A stretch of 64,000 nt of DNA from a virus. The position numbers and the translations under genes were made by a program. The notes below the pieces were generated by a model. It was not told the DNA's origin. It did not search any database and saw nothing but the letters and a program-made list of their open reading frames with translations. This document shows positions 7,009-15,704 of this stretch, in pieces. The stretch covers positions 1 to 64,000 of the IMG/VR virus record IMGVR_UViG_3300025326_000029, one strand, 5' to 3'. Each line of letters begins with the position of its first letter. Within the stretch, counting starts at the first letter, position 1.

Positions 7009-9021
7009 TCACTCCTCCGCTATTGGTTCCGACCACTCAGTCGTACCTACAATTTCACCCTGATCGTCGCGCTCAACACGTCTATGCACAATCCGTCTAG
7101 CAGTCGATGCTTCGAGAGCCTTCTCAACCACCACTCCAACACTCTTGACTGCCTCTGCAGCCATCGCTCCAGAATCTTTCGCTGCCCTTGCTGCCTTGGC
7201 ACCCGATTCTCTCGCCGCCTCAGCTGCATCACGCGCCGCTGCCGCTGCTGACTCTCCGGCTTCCCGAGCCGCCATCGCCGCTACACCACTTGCCTCAGCT
7301 GCCGCACGGGAAGCACGCTCACTCGCTTCCGCAGCAATTTCATTCGCCTCAGCAGTAGCTTCTAGCGCGCGTTGAGTTGCTTCGAGAACAGCTCCTGTTG
7401 CTCGCTCGCTCGTCAGCTTTAACTCACCTGTCAGCTGAAAGACGCGCTCGGCAAGCTCAAGAATATCCTGATCGCGCATCAACCTACTTGCAAGCTCAAT
7501 CCGCTCGCGACCATCGTAGTACTGCCCCAACTCAGTTGTTCCTGCTTCATTCACCCGCGCTGGTATCGATGGACGAGGAGCTTTCTCTGCTTCGATCACC
7601 TCGCGCTCCATCGCTGCTCTGATTTCTCCTGGAGCCATGACCGGAATTCCCAAATACTCCATGACCGCGCGCAAATCAGCCCCAAAACGATCAGGCGTCA
7701 TTCTTTGTCCAGCAAGCCTCATCATCTCTCTCATAGCTTCAGTATCTCGTCTGTCGAATCCGGTTGTAACCTTTCTTGCTTCCGGCGCATCAGGCCCAAA
7801 ATTAAGCGCTACAAGCTGCGGAATAACATGACGATTAACTTCATCATCAAGTTCAGCCATAGAAACTGCTTGCATCTCCATTAAACGCTGTCCAAACTCC
7901 TCTGCAACATTCCGAGAACTCGAGCCGCCGCGACCCTCCGCGAGAGCCTGCTCAGGAATAGTCAATGCACGCAACTTTTGAATATCCATATAGTCAGCCC
8001 AATCACGCATTGCTCCGAAATTAACGTTGTGCTCAAGCGGTTTGATTTCCCAAGCGCGCAACGTCGTGGTACGCTCATCAAGTAAGCCAGTTACAGGAGT
8101 CGAAGGAAGAGATACTGCTGCGCCTGAACGCAATTTAGCAAGTACATCTAACATCGTTCCAGAATAGTCAACTTCCTGCCCAGTTACATCATCAATTCCT
8201 GAAACCGGATGATATCCCATCAATGGTGGATCTGCCCAACGTTCGAAAGAACGATCCATCTGAGCCCATTGGAACCAGTATGACCACCAATAGCGATACG
8301 CAGGTGCAGTACGCGGATAGCCATACATAGAATTAAATTCAGAATCACGACCATTTGTGAACCAAAGCGCCCAAGGCAAGCGAATATCTACTGGTGGTTG
8401 CCCAGGGCCACGAGCAACCCCAGGATGCTTGGTCCCTTTTTGCGCGATTCCATTGAACTCACCACTTGCGTTCCAACTAGGTTCAACTTTCTCCGGCCGT
8501 AAGGCGACAAATGGCTTCCAAAGCAATGCATCAACACCTCGATCCCATGTTTTACGTTCAGGATCAGAATCACCAGCAGCCAATGCTTCTTTATCAAGAT
8601 ATGTCCAAGTAGGTTTACCCAAATAGAAACGTTTAACAACGGCTGAATAGCCAAAATCGTAAGCATTTGTAAACTGAAAAACAAGCCGACCCCAGATAGC
8701 TCGCAAAGCATGATCAACAAAGTCTGCAACCTGGGCGTCCGAACACTTCACGTACCAAGGCGATCTCACCATTGGAACTTTCAAGAACATTAAACCGAAA
8801 GAAAGCATTGGATCGCGCCGCATCTGATAGAGCTTTGGGAGCGCTATCCGGGTAGCGTCAAATGGCTGACCGAGTAGTATCCGAGCGCGATCCCAATCAA
8901 CCCAACCAGTTGATTCAGCAACAACTGGCCCCATATCATTACGAGCTAATCGCTCTCTCAGCCGCGCACGAGCATCTCCGTTGCCGGAGTCATTCGCAAG
9001 TACAAACTCGCGAACGCTCAT
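7009..9021 (-). CDS. Portal protein with alanine-rich C-terminal helix
   Basis: A 670-aa protein whose ATGA overlaps the terminase stop. Position directly after the large terminase, size, and motifs such as AYDFGYSAVVKRFYLG and the long helical core with SRNVAEEFGQRLMEMQ fit DUF935-like/actinophage portal proteins. These form the dodecameric DNA channel at one capsid vertex. Residues ~555-645 are an unusual near-continuous Ala/Glu/Arg heptad helix (EATQRALEATAEANEIAAEA and so on), encoded around 7090-7360. It would form a long coiled coil projecting from the portal crown. Function assigned mostly by synteny and layout. Confidence 0.8.
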   Translation of the reverse strand: MSVREFVLANDSGNGDARARLRERLARNDMGPVVAESTGWVDWDRARILLGQPFDATRIALPKLYQMRRDPMLSFGLMFLKVPMVRSPWYVKCSDAQVADFVDHALRAIWGRLVFQFTNAYDFGYSAVVKRFYLGKPTWTYLDKEALAAGDSDPERKTWDRGVDALLWKPFVALRPEKVEPSWNASGEFNGIAQKGTKHPGVARGPGQPPVDIRLPWALWFTNGRDSEFNSMYGYPRTAPAYRYWWSYWFQWAQMDRSFERWADPPLMGYHPVSGIDDVTGQEVDYSGTMLDVLAKLRSGAAVSLPSTPVTGLLDERTTTLRAWEIKPLEHNVNFGAMRDWADYMDIQKLRALTIPEQALAEGRGGSSSRNVAEEFGQRLMEMQAVSMAELDDEVNRHVIPQLVALNFGPDAPEARKVTTGFDRRDTEAMREMMRLAGQRMTPDRFGADLRAVMEYLGIPVMAPGEIRAAMEREVIEAEKAPRPSIPARVNEAGTTELGQYYDGRERIELASRLMRDQDILELAERVFQLTGELKLTSERATGAVLEATQRALEATAEANEIAAEASERASRAAAEASGVAAMAAREAGESAAAAARDAAEAARESGAKAARAAKDSGAMAAEAVKSVGVVVEKALEASTARRIVHRRVERDDQGEIVGTTEWSEPIAEE

Positions 9022-10847
9022 AGCACCGTCCCCGCGCCAAAGTTAGCTCGCCACTCTTCACCGGGAGGCAAAGCATCATGACCAGCACCAACAAAGGCTG
9101 GCAACGCATGCGTAATATGACGTTTAGAATCAGCTCTCGCTCTTCCTTTTCCGGCGCCACGACGCTGCTGCTGCTCAATTGCGCGATAGTTGGCTGTGAA
9201 ATAGCGTAAATTGGCGACAGCATGAATACCATCTTCAATAGGAATCTCAGGATCATCAATCAATCCCATTTTTTTGGAAGGATAATGCCAGGACTCGATC
9301 TCGTCAGCCATCATCGGGCAGCGATCAAGATCTAGAAAGAAAAGACCCTCGTCGAACATCTCTCGCACGGCCTTGACATGCTCCTTTACATCTCGCGTCA
9401 CATACCATGATGTTGGCAGCGGCGGATTGTGACGAGCAAAATCGAGGCGTGCTGCCTTACCCTGGGGATCTGAAAAACGCTTATGCACACGCCAGCCTGT
9501 ATGACGTGACCCCCATAAAGATTCTCTCTTCACGATTAAATTCGCAAGTGCGATATTCCCAATCTCTGCGATATAAATCTCATCGAAACAAACTCGTGAT
9601 CCTGCTGGAAGTAATTTGCTCGGCTGACCGCGAACATCACCAAAAGCATGCGCTTCTGTGTCTTCGCGCAGTACTTGATACCAATTAACAGCATGAGGAG
9701 CCGTACCACCCCAGTCTACGGACATATAAACCGAGCCCAGCATCGGATCAGGATCCCACCATCTAATTCCATGTACGTGACGATCGAACCCAGGTACAAC
9801 CATCCCTTCGGCAGAAGGCTTTGAACACTCCTGCTGCGCCTCCCAAACAGAACGAGGCATTGAACGAAAGAGCTTTTTTACGTCTTCAAAGGGAATCCAT
9901 CCATTTGCGTGCGCGAGTCTTCCACGACAAGTGTCTTTAAGACTGCGTGTTCTGCCGTCTTCCCAATTGCCTTTGATAACGCGATCACAACCACAACCTT
10001 CATCAGAAGACAATTCAGGATTTGCGTAAGCGCAGTTAGGAACATTCATAGCACAATCAAATACACACCATGTATAAAGTTTAAACGGTGGATCCATTTC
10101 CTTTGACTCAGCGTCTTCAATTGAATCAATTAATTCCTGCATAAGGCCATAAGAACCCTTACGCGTAGAAGTAATCCAATCTTGAGCACAAATTCCACCA
10201 GAACTAATAGACATGTTTCTTGTCTCGAAGAAAATAGTTCTATCCATCAATTCAACTTCATCTACATGCAATTTATTCGGATGAGGACCGTTAACTGCAT
10301 TCATCGAACTCGCCGCAATTTCTACTTTAGAACCATTCTTCCAACGCGTCTCACGCATCAACGATTGATCAATATCCGCATGATGCTCGGCAGTGTCACA
10401 GCGACCTTCCAACTTTAAAAGACGTCGCAGATGTTCGTAAGCACGAAATGCTTGACTTTCAATCGCGCCAAGTGACATTGAAGAACAGTTCTGTTTATAC
10501 TTACTGTTCAACAAATGCAAAATCGCTACTCCTAGCGTCTTCGATCCTCCTCGTGAAGCCATTACTACTGCAGAAGTAACTCGCTCAAAATACGCATCAG
10601 CAATGAATTGGAATGGAGCTTGATGACCTTCGCAGACAGCAACACGAGGAATGTCCAAACCAAGTCGACTCAAGATCCAAGCATGAAGTTCATCATCATC
10701 AAGCGGCCCCGCAAGCCCCAACTGACGCTCTAACTGTTGCGTCTCTTTTGCCAGCTCCATAAGCTGAGCAGTGTCAAGCTGCTTGAGCAGAGTGGCGATG
10801 TCCTTTTCTTCAAGCCTTTGGAGCTTTTCCTCTTCCCGTAAACTCAC
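9018..10847 (-). CDS. terL: Terminase large subunit
   Basis: A 609-aa packaging motor: ATPase plus nuclease. An atypical Walker A ASRGGSKT lies at residues 97-104 and Walker B LHVDEVEL at 193-200. The RNase-H-like nuclease half begins at MSVDWGG (residues ~375-381, catalytic Asp 378). A late DGIHAVANLRYF segment carries another likely metal ligand. The start is GTG, overlapping the stop of the upstream 53-aa gene as GTGA. It is followed directly by the portal gene, the usual phage order. A cysteine-containing stretch (CVFDCAMNVPNCAYANPE, then GCGCD, residues ~261-288) between the two domains is an unusual insertion, perhaps zinc-binding. Confidence 0.95.
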   Translation of the reverse strand: MSLREEEKLQRLEEKDIATLLKQLDTAQLMELAKETQQLERQLGLAGPLDDDELHAWILSRLGLDIPRVAVCEGHQAPFQFIADAYFERVTSAVVMASRGGSKTLGVAILHLLNSKYKQNCSSMSLGAIESQAFRAYEHLRRLLKLEGRCDTAEHHADIDQSLMRETRWKNGSKVEIAASSMNAVNGPHPNKLHVDEVELMDRTIFFETRNMSISSGGICAQDWITSTRKGSYGLMQELIDSIEDAESKEMDPPFKLYTWCVFDCAMNVPNCAYANPELSSDEGCGCDRVIKGNWEDGRTRSLKDTCRGRLAHANGWIPFEDVKKLFRSMPRSVWEAQQECSKPSAEGMVVPGFDRHVHGIRWWDPDPMLGSVYMSVDWGGTAPHAVNWYQVLREDTEAHAFGDVRGQPSKLLPAGSRVCFDEIYIAEIGNIALANLIVKRESLWGSRHTGWRVHKRFSDPQGKAARLDFARHNPPLPTSWYVTRDVKEHVKAVREMFDEGLFFLDLDRCPMMADEIESWHYPSKKMGLIDDPEIPIEDGIHAVANLRYFTANYRAIEQQQRRGAGKGRARADSKRHITHALPAFVGAGHDALPPGEEWRANFGAGTVL

Positions 10848-11005
10848 GATGAGTCTTCCTGATAAGGAGGAGTTTCAGCTTCAACCCAACCTTCTTCACG
10901 CACTCCTTCCGGAAGAAAAAGACCCGTCTTCAAGTCGCGCTCAAACGGAATAGATGAAGGGGAAGACAGTTGCTCTGACTCCTTCTTCTCTCGCGGCTCA
11001 TTCAT
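10844..11005 (-). CDS. Small hypothetical protein before terminase
   Basis: A 53-aa acidic, proline-containing protein (MNEPREKKESEQLSSPSSIP...). I chose the ATG at 11005 because ATGAATGA places it on the stop of the upstream gene (10998). The longer reading from 11101 lies inside that gene. Its own stop overlaps the terminase GTG. No domain; probably unstructured at the N-terminus. Its place between the putative small and large terminase genes suggests a packaging accessory. Confidence 0.5.
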   Translation of the reverse strand: MNEPREKKESEQLSSPSSIPFERDLKTGLFLPEGVREEGWVEAETPPYQEDSS

Positions 11006-11516
11006 GAAGAACCTCGGCTTCGAGTGCTGGATGCGCCTTACGCAACATGCCATCAAGATCAATCGCGCCGACTGAAACAGCTCGAGCGAGCCTAAAAGCA
11101 ATCACATCAATCAGTTCTTCACGCTTAGCTCGCCTCAGCCTGTCCTCATCGCGCTCATCTCGCTCCATCTGTTTATGCTCTAGAGCGATCCATTCAGTCG
11201 CTCCCTTAAGCCGAGCGCTGATATGATTGTTCGGATCGATCGCGTCCTTAAACACCTGCACGATTGCATCTTTGTGCTTGGCTGCCTCTTCAGCAGCTAG
11301 CTCAGTCGCCGTTGTGACCCGAGGGCGCCCAGAACCTGGTTGCGGGCCACCGAACTTTCTACGACCAGTCTCTTGGTCGATGACTTCATCATGCATTTTT
11401 CGCACAAGATCTCGACGACGCTCCCGTTCAGATTCCGAGATAGCCATAAACCGTGCGCAAGCCTCCTCGACTAGATTTCGTCGCATGCCAACGATGCGCA
11501 AAAAACCTCTATTCAA
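10998..11516 (-). CDS. Putative terminase small subunit / DNA-binding protein
   Basis: A 172-aa, strongly charged helical protein. Residues ~55-68 (RKFGGPQPGSGRPR) form a basic AT-hook-like loop seen in DNA-binding small terminase-like proteins. It is followed by two long helices (TELAAEEAAKHKDAIVQVFK, then EHKQMERDERDEDRLRRAKR). The position two genes before the large terminase supports a small-subunit role, but no definite HTH is visible. The TTG start at 11516 is tentative; ATG at 11486 is the alternative. A weak 6-bp inverted repeat (ACCCTG/CAGGGT, 11523-11547) lies just upstream. Confidence 0.6.
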   Translation of the reverse strand: MNRGFLRIVGMRRNLVEEACARFMAISESERERRRDLVRKMHDEVIDQETGRRKFGGPQPGSGRPRVTTATELAAEEAAKHKDAIVQVFKDAIDPNNHISARLKGATEWIALEHKQMERDERDEDRLRRAKREELIDVIAFRLARAVSVGAIDLDGMLRKAHPALEAEVLHE

Positions 11517-11572
11517 AGGCTAACCCTGCACCAAGATGACACAGGGTGGCAAAACTTACTCTAAGGCTATTT

Positions 11573-11749
11573 TTACCAAGCGCCTAGTTCCCAGGCAAAA
11601 ATAAAAAGTGACCAAAGAAACCCAAAGACTATACCAAAAATACCAGAAAATATTACTAACGATAGCAACAAAGAAAATGGCGCTAACAATTTCTCTTTAT
11701 TAGTTAACTTTTTCTTAGAAACATAATTACCAGCGCTCGTAACCATCAT
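11573..11749 (-). CDS. Small membrane protein
   Basis: A 58-aa protein with two potential hydrophobic segments. After a basic stretch (VSKKKLTNKEKL), residues ~26-56 run APFSLLLSLVIFSGIFGIVF then GFLWSLFIFAWELGAW. The start at the ATGATG (11749/11746) is preferred because AGGAGG lies directly upstream. A GTG at 11785 overlapping the preceding stop is possible but has no ribosome binding site. It is a holin candidate only by size and hydrophobicity, far from the lysis genes. It could equally be a host-takeover membrane peptide. Confidence 0.6.
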   Translation of the reverse strand: MMVTSAGNYVSKKKLTNKEKLLAPFSLLLSLVIFSGIFGIVFGFLWSLFIFAWELGAW

Positions 11750-11781
11750 TCCTCCTGATCCATAATGTTTCCTAATAACAG

Positions 11782-12543
11782 TCACGAAGTTGGTTTCCCT
11801 TCTCTTTCCCAGGAGTCAGTTCGCATCGTCCATTCTCGAGATAGTCTATCCACATTCGACTGATAAACATCTCTCAACGCAAGCAAAAGCGCAATATTTG
11901 CCTCATGCTCTTGCACTCGTTTAGCCCATTCCAGTACTTTGCCGTCAAAATCAGCTTCTGCATTAAGAATATCAAGAAGTTTAGGTTTTTGCGTATCATG
12001 ATCAATACGATCAAGCTTAGCTAATATTTCTCCCTTAGACCAACTATGAACCTGCTTAGCAGAAGCAAGATCAGATTTTTCTACACCCAACAGCCAAAAT
12101 GTACGCACCAGATACGCATTATTTTCTCCATGCAATTTTCGTACAGTGCGATCACTAAGTTCAGTAAGATCGCGTGTAATAGGAGAAGGATCTCCTTGCG
12201 GATTTACAGGAATAGGCAGCCCTTCTGCTTTAATTCTCGCACGAGCCGCATCAGAAGCTTCATAACCTGGTCGAGAAGAGAGAGCAAGTTTTTCTTGCTC
12301 CTGCGTCAATTGTTCTTGCTGTACAGCATTATTCTGCTCCACAGCAATCTCTCCTCCTTCTGCCATATGCAAAATGCGCGTAACGTGATCTCCACGAACA
12401 CCTTGCTTATGAGCTTCCCGCGCACTTTCAATTAATCGTTCAGCTACTTGAATAACTGTATCAGGGCCATAATCAACCTTGACGCCCATCGAACGAGCCT
12501 CAGCAACAATCGCTTGAGCTGCATCATGAGATAAATCAATCAC
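11782..12543 (-). CDS. Hypothetical helical protein in recombination cluster
   Basis: A 253-aa protein. The start is GTG at 12543 (VIDLSHDAAQAIVAEARS), preceded by GGAGGAGGT and overlapping the nuclease stop as GTGA. It has a Gln-rich linker around residues 74-90 (VEQNNAVQQEQLTQEQEKL). The C-terminal helical domain (residues ~140-250) has WSKGEILAKLDRIDHD and a coiled segment. No catalytic motif recognised. Translational coupling to the Cas4/AddB-like nuclease suggests it acts with it. Confidence 0.6.
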   Translation of the reverse strand: MIDLSHDAAQAIVAEARSMGVKVDYGPDTVIQVAERLIESAREAHKQGVRGDHVTRILHMAEGGEIAVEQNNAVQQEQLTQEQEKLALSSRPGYEASDAARARIKAEGLPIPVNPQGDPSPITRDLTELSDRTVRKLHGENNAYLVRTFWLLGVEKSDLASAKQVHSWSKGEILAKLDRIDHDTQKPKLLDILNAEADFDGKVLEWAKRVQEHEANIALLLALRDVYQSNVDRLSREWTMRTDSWEREGKPTS

Positions 12544-13478
12544 TGCAACACCTCCTCCTGCCATCTCTGCTTTAGCCTATTCCTTATAGCGACCAAATTC
12601 CAGGAATTATCAACATTGGTCGCAAGAGCTACAGCCGCCGAATCTTCAATTTTTGTTACACCATTTCGCTCATCAAGCTTGCATACATCACGTTTAAATT
12701 CACAATACCGACAAGGTTTCTCTGTCCACATCCAAGAAGAATCACGCTCAGGTAACTCTCCACTTTTCCAGCAATTCTTTAAAAAGACAAGATTGCGTAA
12801 GGCTTCATCAACAGCTGTTTTATCGTATTCAATAAAATACTGAAATTGATTTGCAGGTTTACTTCTTGATACATAAAGCACAGTAGCCCCATCAGGCAGT
12901 TTCAAGCCCATCTCCGATAAACCAAGTTCTTCGAATAAACATATAATCATATGCGCATATGCAAGAGCTTGAGCAGCGTGTTCATAATCAAGTAAATTTT
13001 CTCCAGATTTCATTCGATCAATAACTTCATTTTCTTTGCTTTTAATTTCTACCGGATGCGCTCGCTCCCATCCATAAGCACGCAAATCAAGCACGGCGTC
13101 AGGAAATCCTGACAACCAAAATTCAGGTAACTCAAGTCTTCGTTGAACATCATATTTTCCAATTACAAGCACTCCAACATGCTCCCAAGATCGTACAATC
13201 ATCTCCTCGACGCTTTTACCTGCGTCCATCGTGGCAAGGCCAAAAACATCCGGATCGCCAATCCCAGGAACATTCATTAGTTGATAGATCAAATAACGAC
13301 CACACGCGCGTGAATGAGATGGAAAACGGCTAGCGGGGAAAGAAGTGCAAGCCCTAGTATTCTCCGTTTTTTCTGCCTGCTTCCGCGCTTCATAAGCATG
13401 TTTTGCAGCAAGATCAACTGGCGGACCAGTTTTTGCAACAAAACCTATTTGCTGAAGAAACTGTTCTCTAGTAGCCAT
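12540..13478 (-). CDS. Cas4/AddB-like PD-(D/E)XK exonuclease with Fe-S cysteines
   Basis: A 312-aa RecB-family nuclease. Motif II GFPD is at residues 124-127, motif III VEIKSK at ~143-148, and a QALAY helix starts at ~170. Four cysteines have the AddB/Cas4 pattern: one early (C59 in RACGRYLIY) and three late (C256-x2-C259-x6-C266, CRYCEFKRDVC). In this family they hold a 4Fe-4S cluster that staples the nuclease fold. There are no CRISPR genes nearby, so the likely role is DNA end processing in phage recombination with RecA. Its start forms TAATG with the upstream resolvase-like gene. Confidence 0.82.
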   Translation of the reverse strand: MATREQFLQQIGFVAKTGPPVDLAAKHAYEARKQAEKTENTRACTSFPASRFPSHSRACGRYLIYQLMNVPGIGDPDVFGLATMDAGKSVEEMIVRSWEHVGVLVIGKYDVQRRLELPEFWLSGFPDAVLDLRAYGWERAHPVEIKSKENEVIDRMKSGENLLDYEHAAQALAYAHMIICLFEELGLSEMGLKLPDGATVLYVSRSKPANQFQYFIEYDKTAVDEALRNLVFLKNCWKSGELPERDSSWMWTEKPCRYCEFKRDVCKLDERNGVTKIEDSAAVALATNVDNSWNLVAIRNRLKQRWQEEVLQ

Positions 13479-13912
13479 TAAATCAGCTCCTGTGATTCAT
13501 TTGCTTCGCGTATAATCGCCGGAATTGATGATCGTATACGCTTAGCGTCAGCTGATGATTGCTTATGCAACCGAGATGCATCTTCACACATCGCTTTCCA
13601 ATCATTCTTACGCATGATCACAAGATCATACTTTGGATCGGACCGTAAACGCACAGCCCAAACAGGAATATCACCAGTGCCCCCCGGACCTTCACAGGCG
13701 CATACTGCCTCATCAATTTCATTAGCACCAACCGGGCAAGAATCCTTACGCGTCCACTTTAAACTCCAACGCACGCCGTAACCATGTAAATCCAGTCGCG
13801 AGCTAAAACCGCTGCCGCTACCAGGAACTCGTTGTAACCCTAATTCTCTCGCCAGCTCCTCTTCGAACGCCAAACCAGCTTCACGACGAGCAGCTATCTC
13901 ATCTTTTGACAC
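13478..13912 (-). CDS. Putative Holliday-junction resolvase-like PD-(D/E)XK nuclease
   Basis: A 144-aa protein. E18 lies in LAFEEELARELG. A PGSGSGFSSRLDLHG segment (residues ~30-44) provides the D of the motif, and RWSLKWTRKDS (residues ~48-58) provides the final K. This E...D...xxK arrangement with the GSGS loop resembles small phage junction-resolving or restriction-like nucleases. It lies between a membrane protein gene and the AddB-like nuclease, inside the recombination cluster. Family assignment is by motif spacing only. Confidence 0.55.
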   Translation of the reverse strand: MSKDEIAARREAGLAFEEELARELGLQRVPGSGSGFSSRLDLHGYGVRWSLKWTRKDSCPVGANEIDEAVCACEGPGGTGDIPVWAVRLRSDPKYDLVIMRKNDWKAMCEDASRLHKQSSADAKRIRSSIPAIIREANESQELI

Positions 13913-14174
13913 TATTACGCAACTCCTCGTGCAATATATTGTACAAACCTTCCATAAGCTCTCGTTTCCTCCGCTCTTTTAACTCAACCTCGCCAGAAAT
14001 TAACTGTAGGAGTCGTTCTAACCCTGGCGGCGTTTTAGTCTTTTTCTTCAACAAATAAACATTCACAACTATTTTGTGAACACACCAGCTAACTAAAAAA
14101 ACAAATTTCCCGCCCCACCAAATAAATCCAGTAATGATTGCAAGCAGTAACACTAATTCTATAACATCAGTCAA
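13899..14174 (-). CDS. Small membrane-anchored protein
   Basis: A 91-aa protein with a TTG start overlapping the sigma-like gene stop as TTGA. Residues ~4-45 are hydrophobic (VIELVLLLAIITGFIWWGGK, then FVFLVSWCVHKIVVNVYLL), consistent with one or two membrane segments. A basic, helical cytoplasmic tail follows (ERRKRELMEGLYNILHEELR). No family recognised. Possible holin or host-membrane effector; the expression context is early/middle rather than lysis. Confidence 0.55.
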   Translation of the reverse strand: MTDVIELVLLLAIITGFIWWGGKFVFLVSWCVHKIVVNVYLLKKKTKTPPGLERLLQLISGEVELKERRKRELMEGLYNILHEELRNSVKR

Positions 14175-14890
14175 AGCAAAAAGCCTTTACGGAACCCATC
14201 AGCTACTGCTTCAGTTATATTTTTTACTCCTAGTTTTTGAATGATATGCTTACGATGTCGCTTAACTGTAGAAGGAGATACAAAAATCTTAGCTGCTGTA
14301 GAATGTTCTGTTTCTCCATCAGCAGCAAGTGATAATACTTGTCTTTCTCTCTTTGTCAAGCCAGACTTAACTTCACTTATCCCAAGACTAACTCGTATTT
14401 GCCCTAGAGCGTGATTACAGATCTCCAAGACGCGATTAGCGCTCAAATGCTGTTGAGAGGCAACATCAGCATACGTCCTTCCTTCAACCAAAAGGGCATA
14501 CACAATCTCCTTATCGCGTAACGACAGATCCTGCATCGCTCTTATGATCTGATCCATCTGCGGTGCAACTTCTAGATCATGAGCGGCGCTTGAATCTGCG
14601 TAAATTTCACTCAGCTTAGTAAGACGAACCCGAGCGCTCCCCCCACGAGTTCTTGGTCCAGTACGCCGAATCGCCTCAATCACAGTCGCTCGCACCCTAC
14701 CGAATACATATGTCTCAAAAGATTCATCTGTGCTATCACGTTCGTGCATTGCTTTTGCAAGTGTCTCCAGCGCATCACCTTCAATCGCTTGAGTATCAGC
14801 CCAGGATGGAGCGCCAATCAACATCATTTGCACCATTCGTCGAACTCGAAGTATAAGTGAAGCTACAGGCTCATTTCGTCCTTGCGCCAC
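14171..14890 (-). CDS. Sigma-70-like factor fused to a LuxR-type HTH
   Basis: A 239-aa predicted transcription regulator. Residues ~35-80 resemble sigma region 2 (ALETLAKAMHERDSTDESFE, then TYVFGRVRATVIEAIRR). Residues ~115-167 resemble region 4 (DLSLRDKEIVYALLVEGRTY followed by the HTH-like ADVASQQHLSANRVLEI). Residues 177-238 form a complete LuxR/GerE HTH (LTKRERQVLSLAADGETEHS, then STVKRHRKHIIQKLGVKN). Sigma factors normally end at region 4, so the extra HTH is unusual. It probably recruits RNA polymerase to phage promoters, with the GerE domain adding a second DNA contact. No receiver or ligand-binding domain is present. Confidence 0.75.
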   Translation of the reverse strand: MAQGRNEPVASLILRVRRMVQMMLIGAPSWADTQAIEGDALETLAKAMHERDSTDESFETYVFGRVRATVIEAIRRTGPRTRGGSARVRLTKLSEIYADSSAAHDLEVAPQMDQIIRAMQDLSLRDKEIVYALLVEGRTYADVASQQHLSANRVLEICNHALGQIRVSLGISEVKSGLTKRERQVLSLAADGETEHSTAAKIFVSPSTVKRHRKHIIQKLGVKNITEAVADGFRKGFLL

Positions 14891-14918
14891 TCATTGCCAC
14901 CATTCTCCTACGTATATT

Positions 14919-15704
14919 TCAACGATCAACTGCTACTACTGCTTCTCCCTGATCGCGAAGCAACATTTCCATCCTAGAATAAGGAAGCCAGACGAGAGGA
15001 AATGATCTTCCCCAGCTGTTTTTCAAACGAAAAGCCTGACGCTTGTCAGATGCGCCATAAAGACACACTGCGTGACCGCCAAGAACAACATCTTGCGGCC
15101 TCTGTTTTTCGCGTATCCACCAATCACTATTCCGAAGATGAATTAACTCACTCGGCATCATATCGCTCCACCAAAATACACCGATCACCACCGGCAAACC
15201 CTTTTGAAGCGCCGTCCTAATCTCATCAACATCCGCCGCCCACCGATATGTAGTGACACCTTCGGCAGGATCAGGAGTATCCGAGCCAATCACCACAGGT
15301 CTTTCATCAGCATTTAAATAAATTCTGCGCGCACGCTTTACGCCAATGTCCTTTGCTACTTGATACGCAGCTCGTATACTTGTCCCGTTATTATCTCCAA
15401 TATTTGTATCTAGCCATTCATCTACAACCTTAGCCTGTTCCCATTGCCAGATTGGATCATAACGACGAGAAGGACGAAATAAATTAACCCAAGCGTTTTG
15501 ACTTCCGTTTGAAATTGCCCGTTCCATGACAACAGCATGGCCTACGCAGCTAGAAGTAGATCCCTGCTCTGCTTGCCAATGATGCCAAGGCAATTTCAGA
15601 ATTTTTTCGACCTTGACTACTGAAATAGGCATAGCAAAGCTTAATGGATACTTACTAACATGCTCCCATGAAGTTGGAATTCTTCTTCCTAGAACAAACA
15701 TCAT
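14919..15704 (-). CDS. Papain-like (C1A) cysteine protease
   Basis: A 261-aa protein. The start is the ATGATG at 15704, which overlaps the FEN-gene stop and has AGAGGAAG upstream. Catalytic elements, numbered from this start: oxyanion Gln 47 and nucleophile Cys 53 in EQGSTSSCVGHAV, His 211 in VLGGHAVCLYG, Asn 229 in RLKNSWG. This is the complete papain order Q-C-H-N. There is no signal peptide and only a ~40-residue leader in place of a long inhibitory propeptide, so it is probably active in the cytoplasm. It lies between the FEN nuclease and the sigma-like gene, away from virion genes. Substrate unknown; host-protein or sigma/anti-sigma processing are speculative options. Confidence 0.82.
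   Translation of the reverse strand: MMFVLGRRIPTSWEHVSKYPLSFAMPISVVKVEKILKLPWHHWQAEQGSTSSCVGHAVVMERAISNGSQNAWVNLFRPSRRYDPIWQWEQAKVVDEWLDTNIGDNNGTSIRAAYQVAKDIGVKRARRIYLNADERPVVIGSDTPDPAEGVTTYRWAADVDEIRTALQKGLPVVIGVFWWSDMMPSELIHLRNSDWWIREKQRPQDVVLGGHAVCLYGASDKRQAFRLKNSWGRSFPLVWLPYSRMEMLLRDQGEAVVAVDR

Noticed and set aside
12540-13478. Cas4-like protein as part of a CRISPR-Cas system
   Set aside because: No repeat-spacer array and no Cas1, Cas2 or effector genes were seen; the protein fits phage RecB-family nucleases.
13899-14174. Holin call for the small membrane protein
   Set aside because: Only size and hydrophobicity support it; it is embedded among recombination genes and far from the lysis unit.
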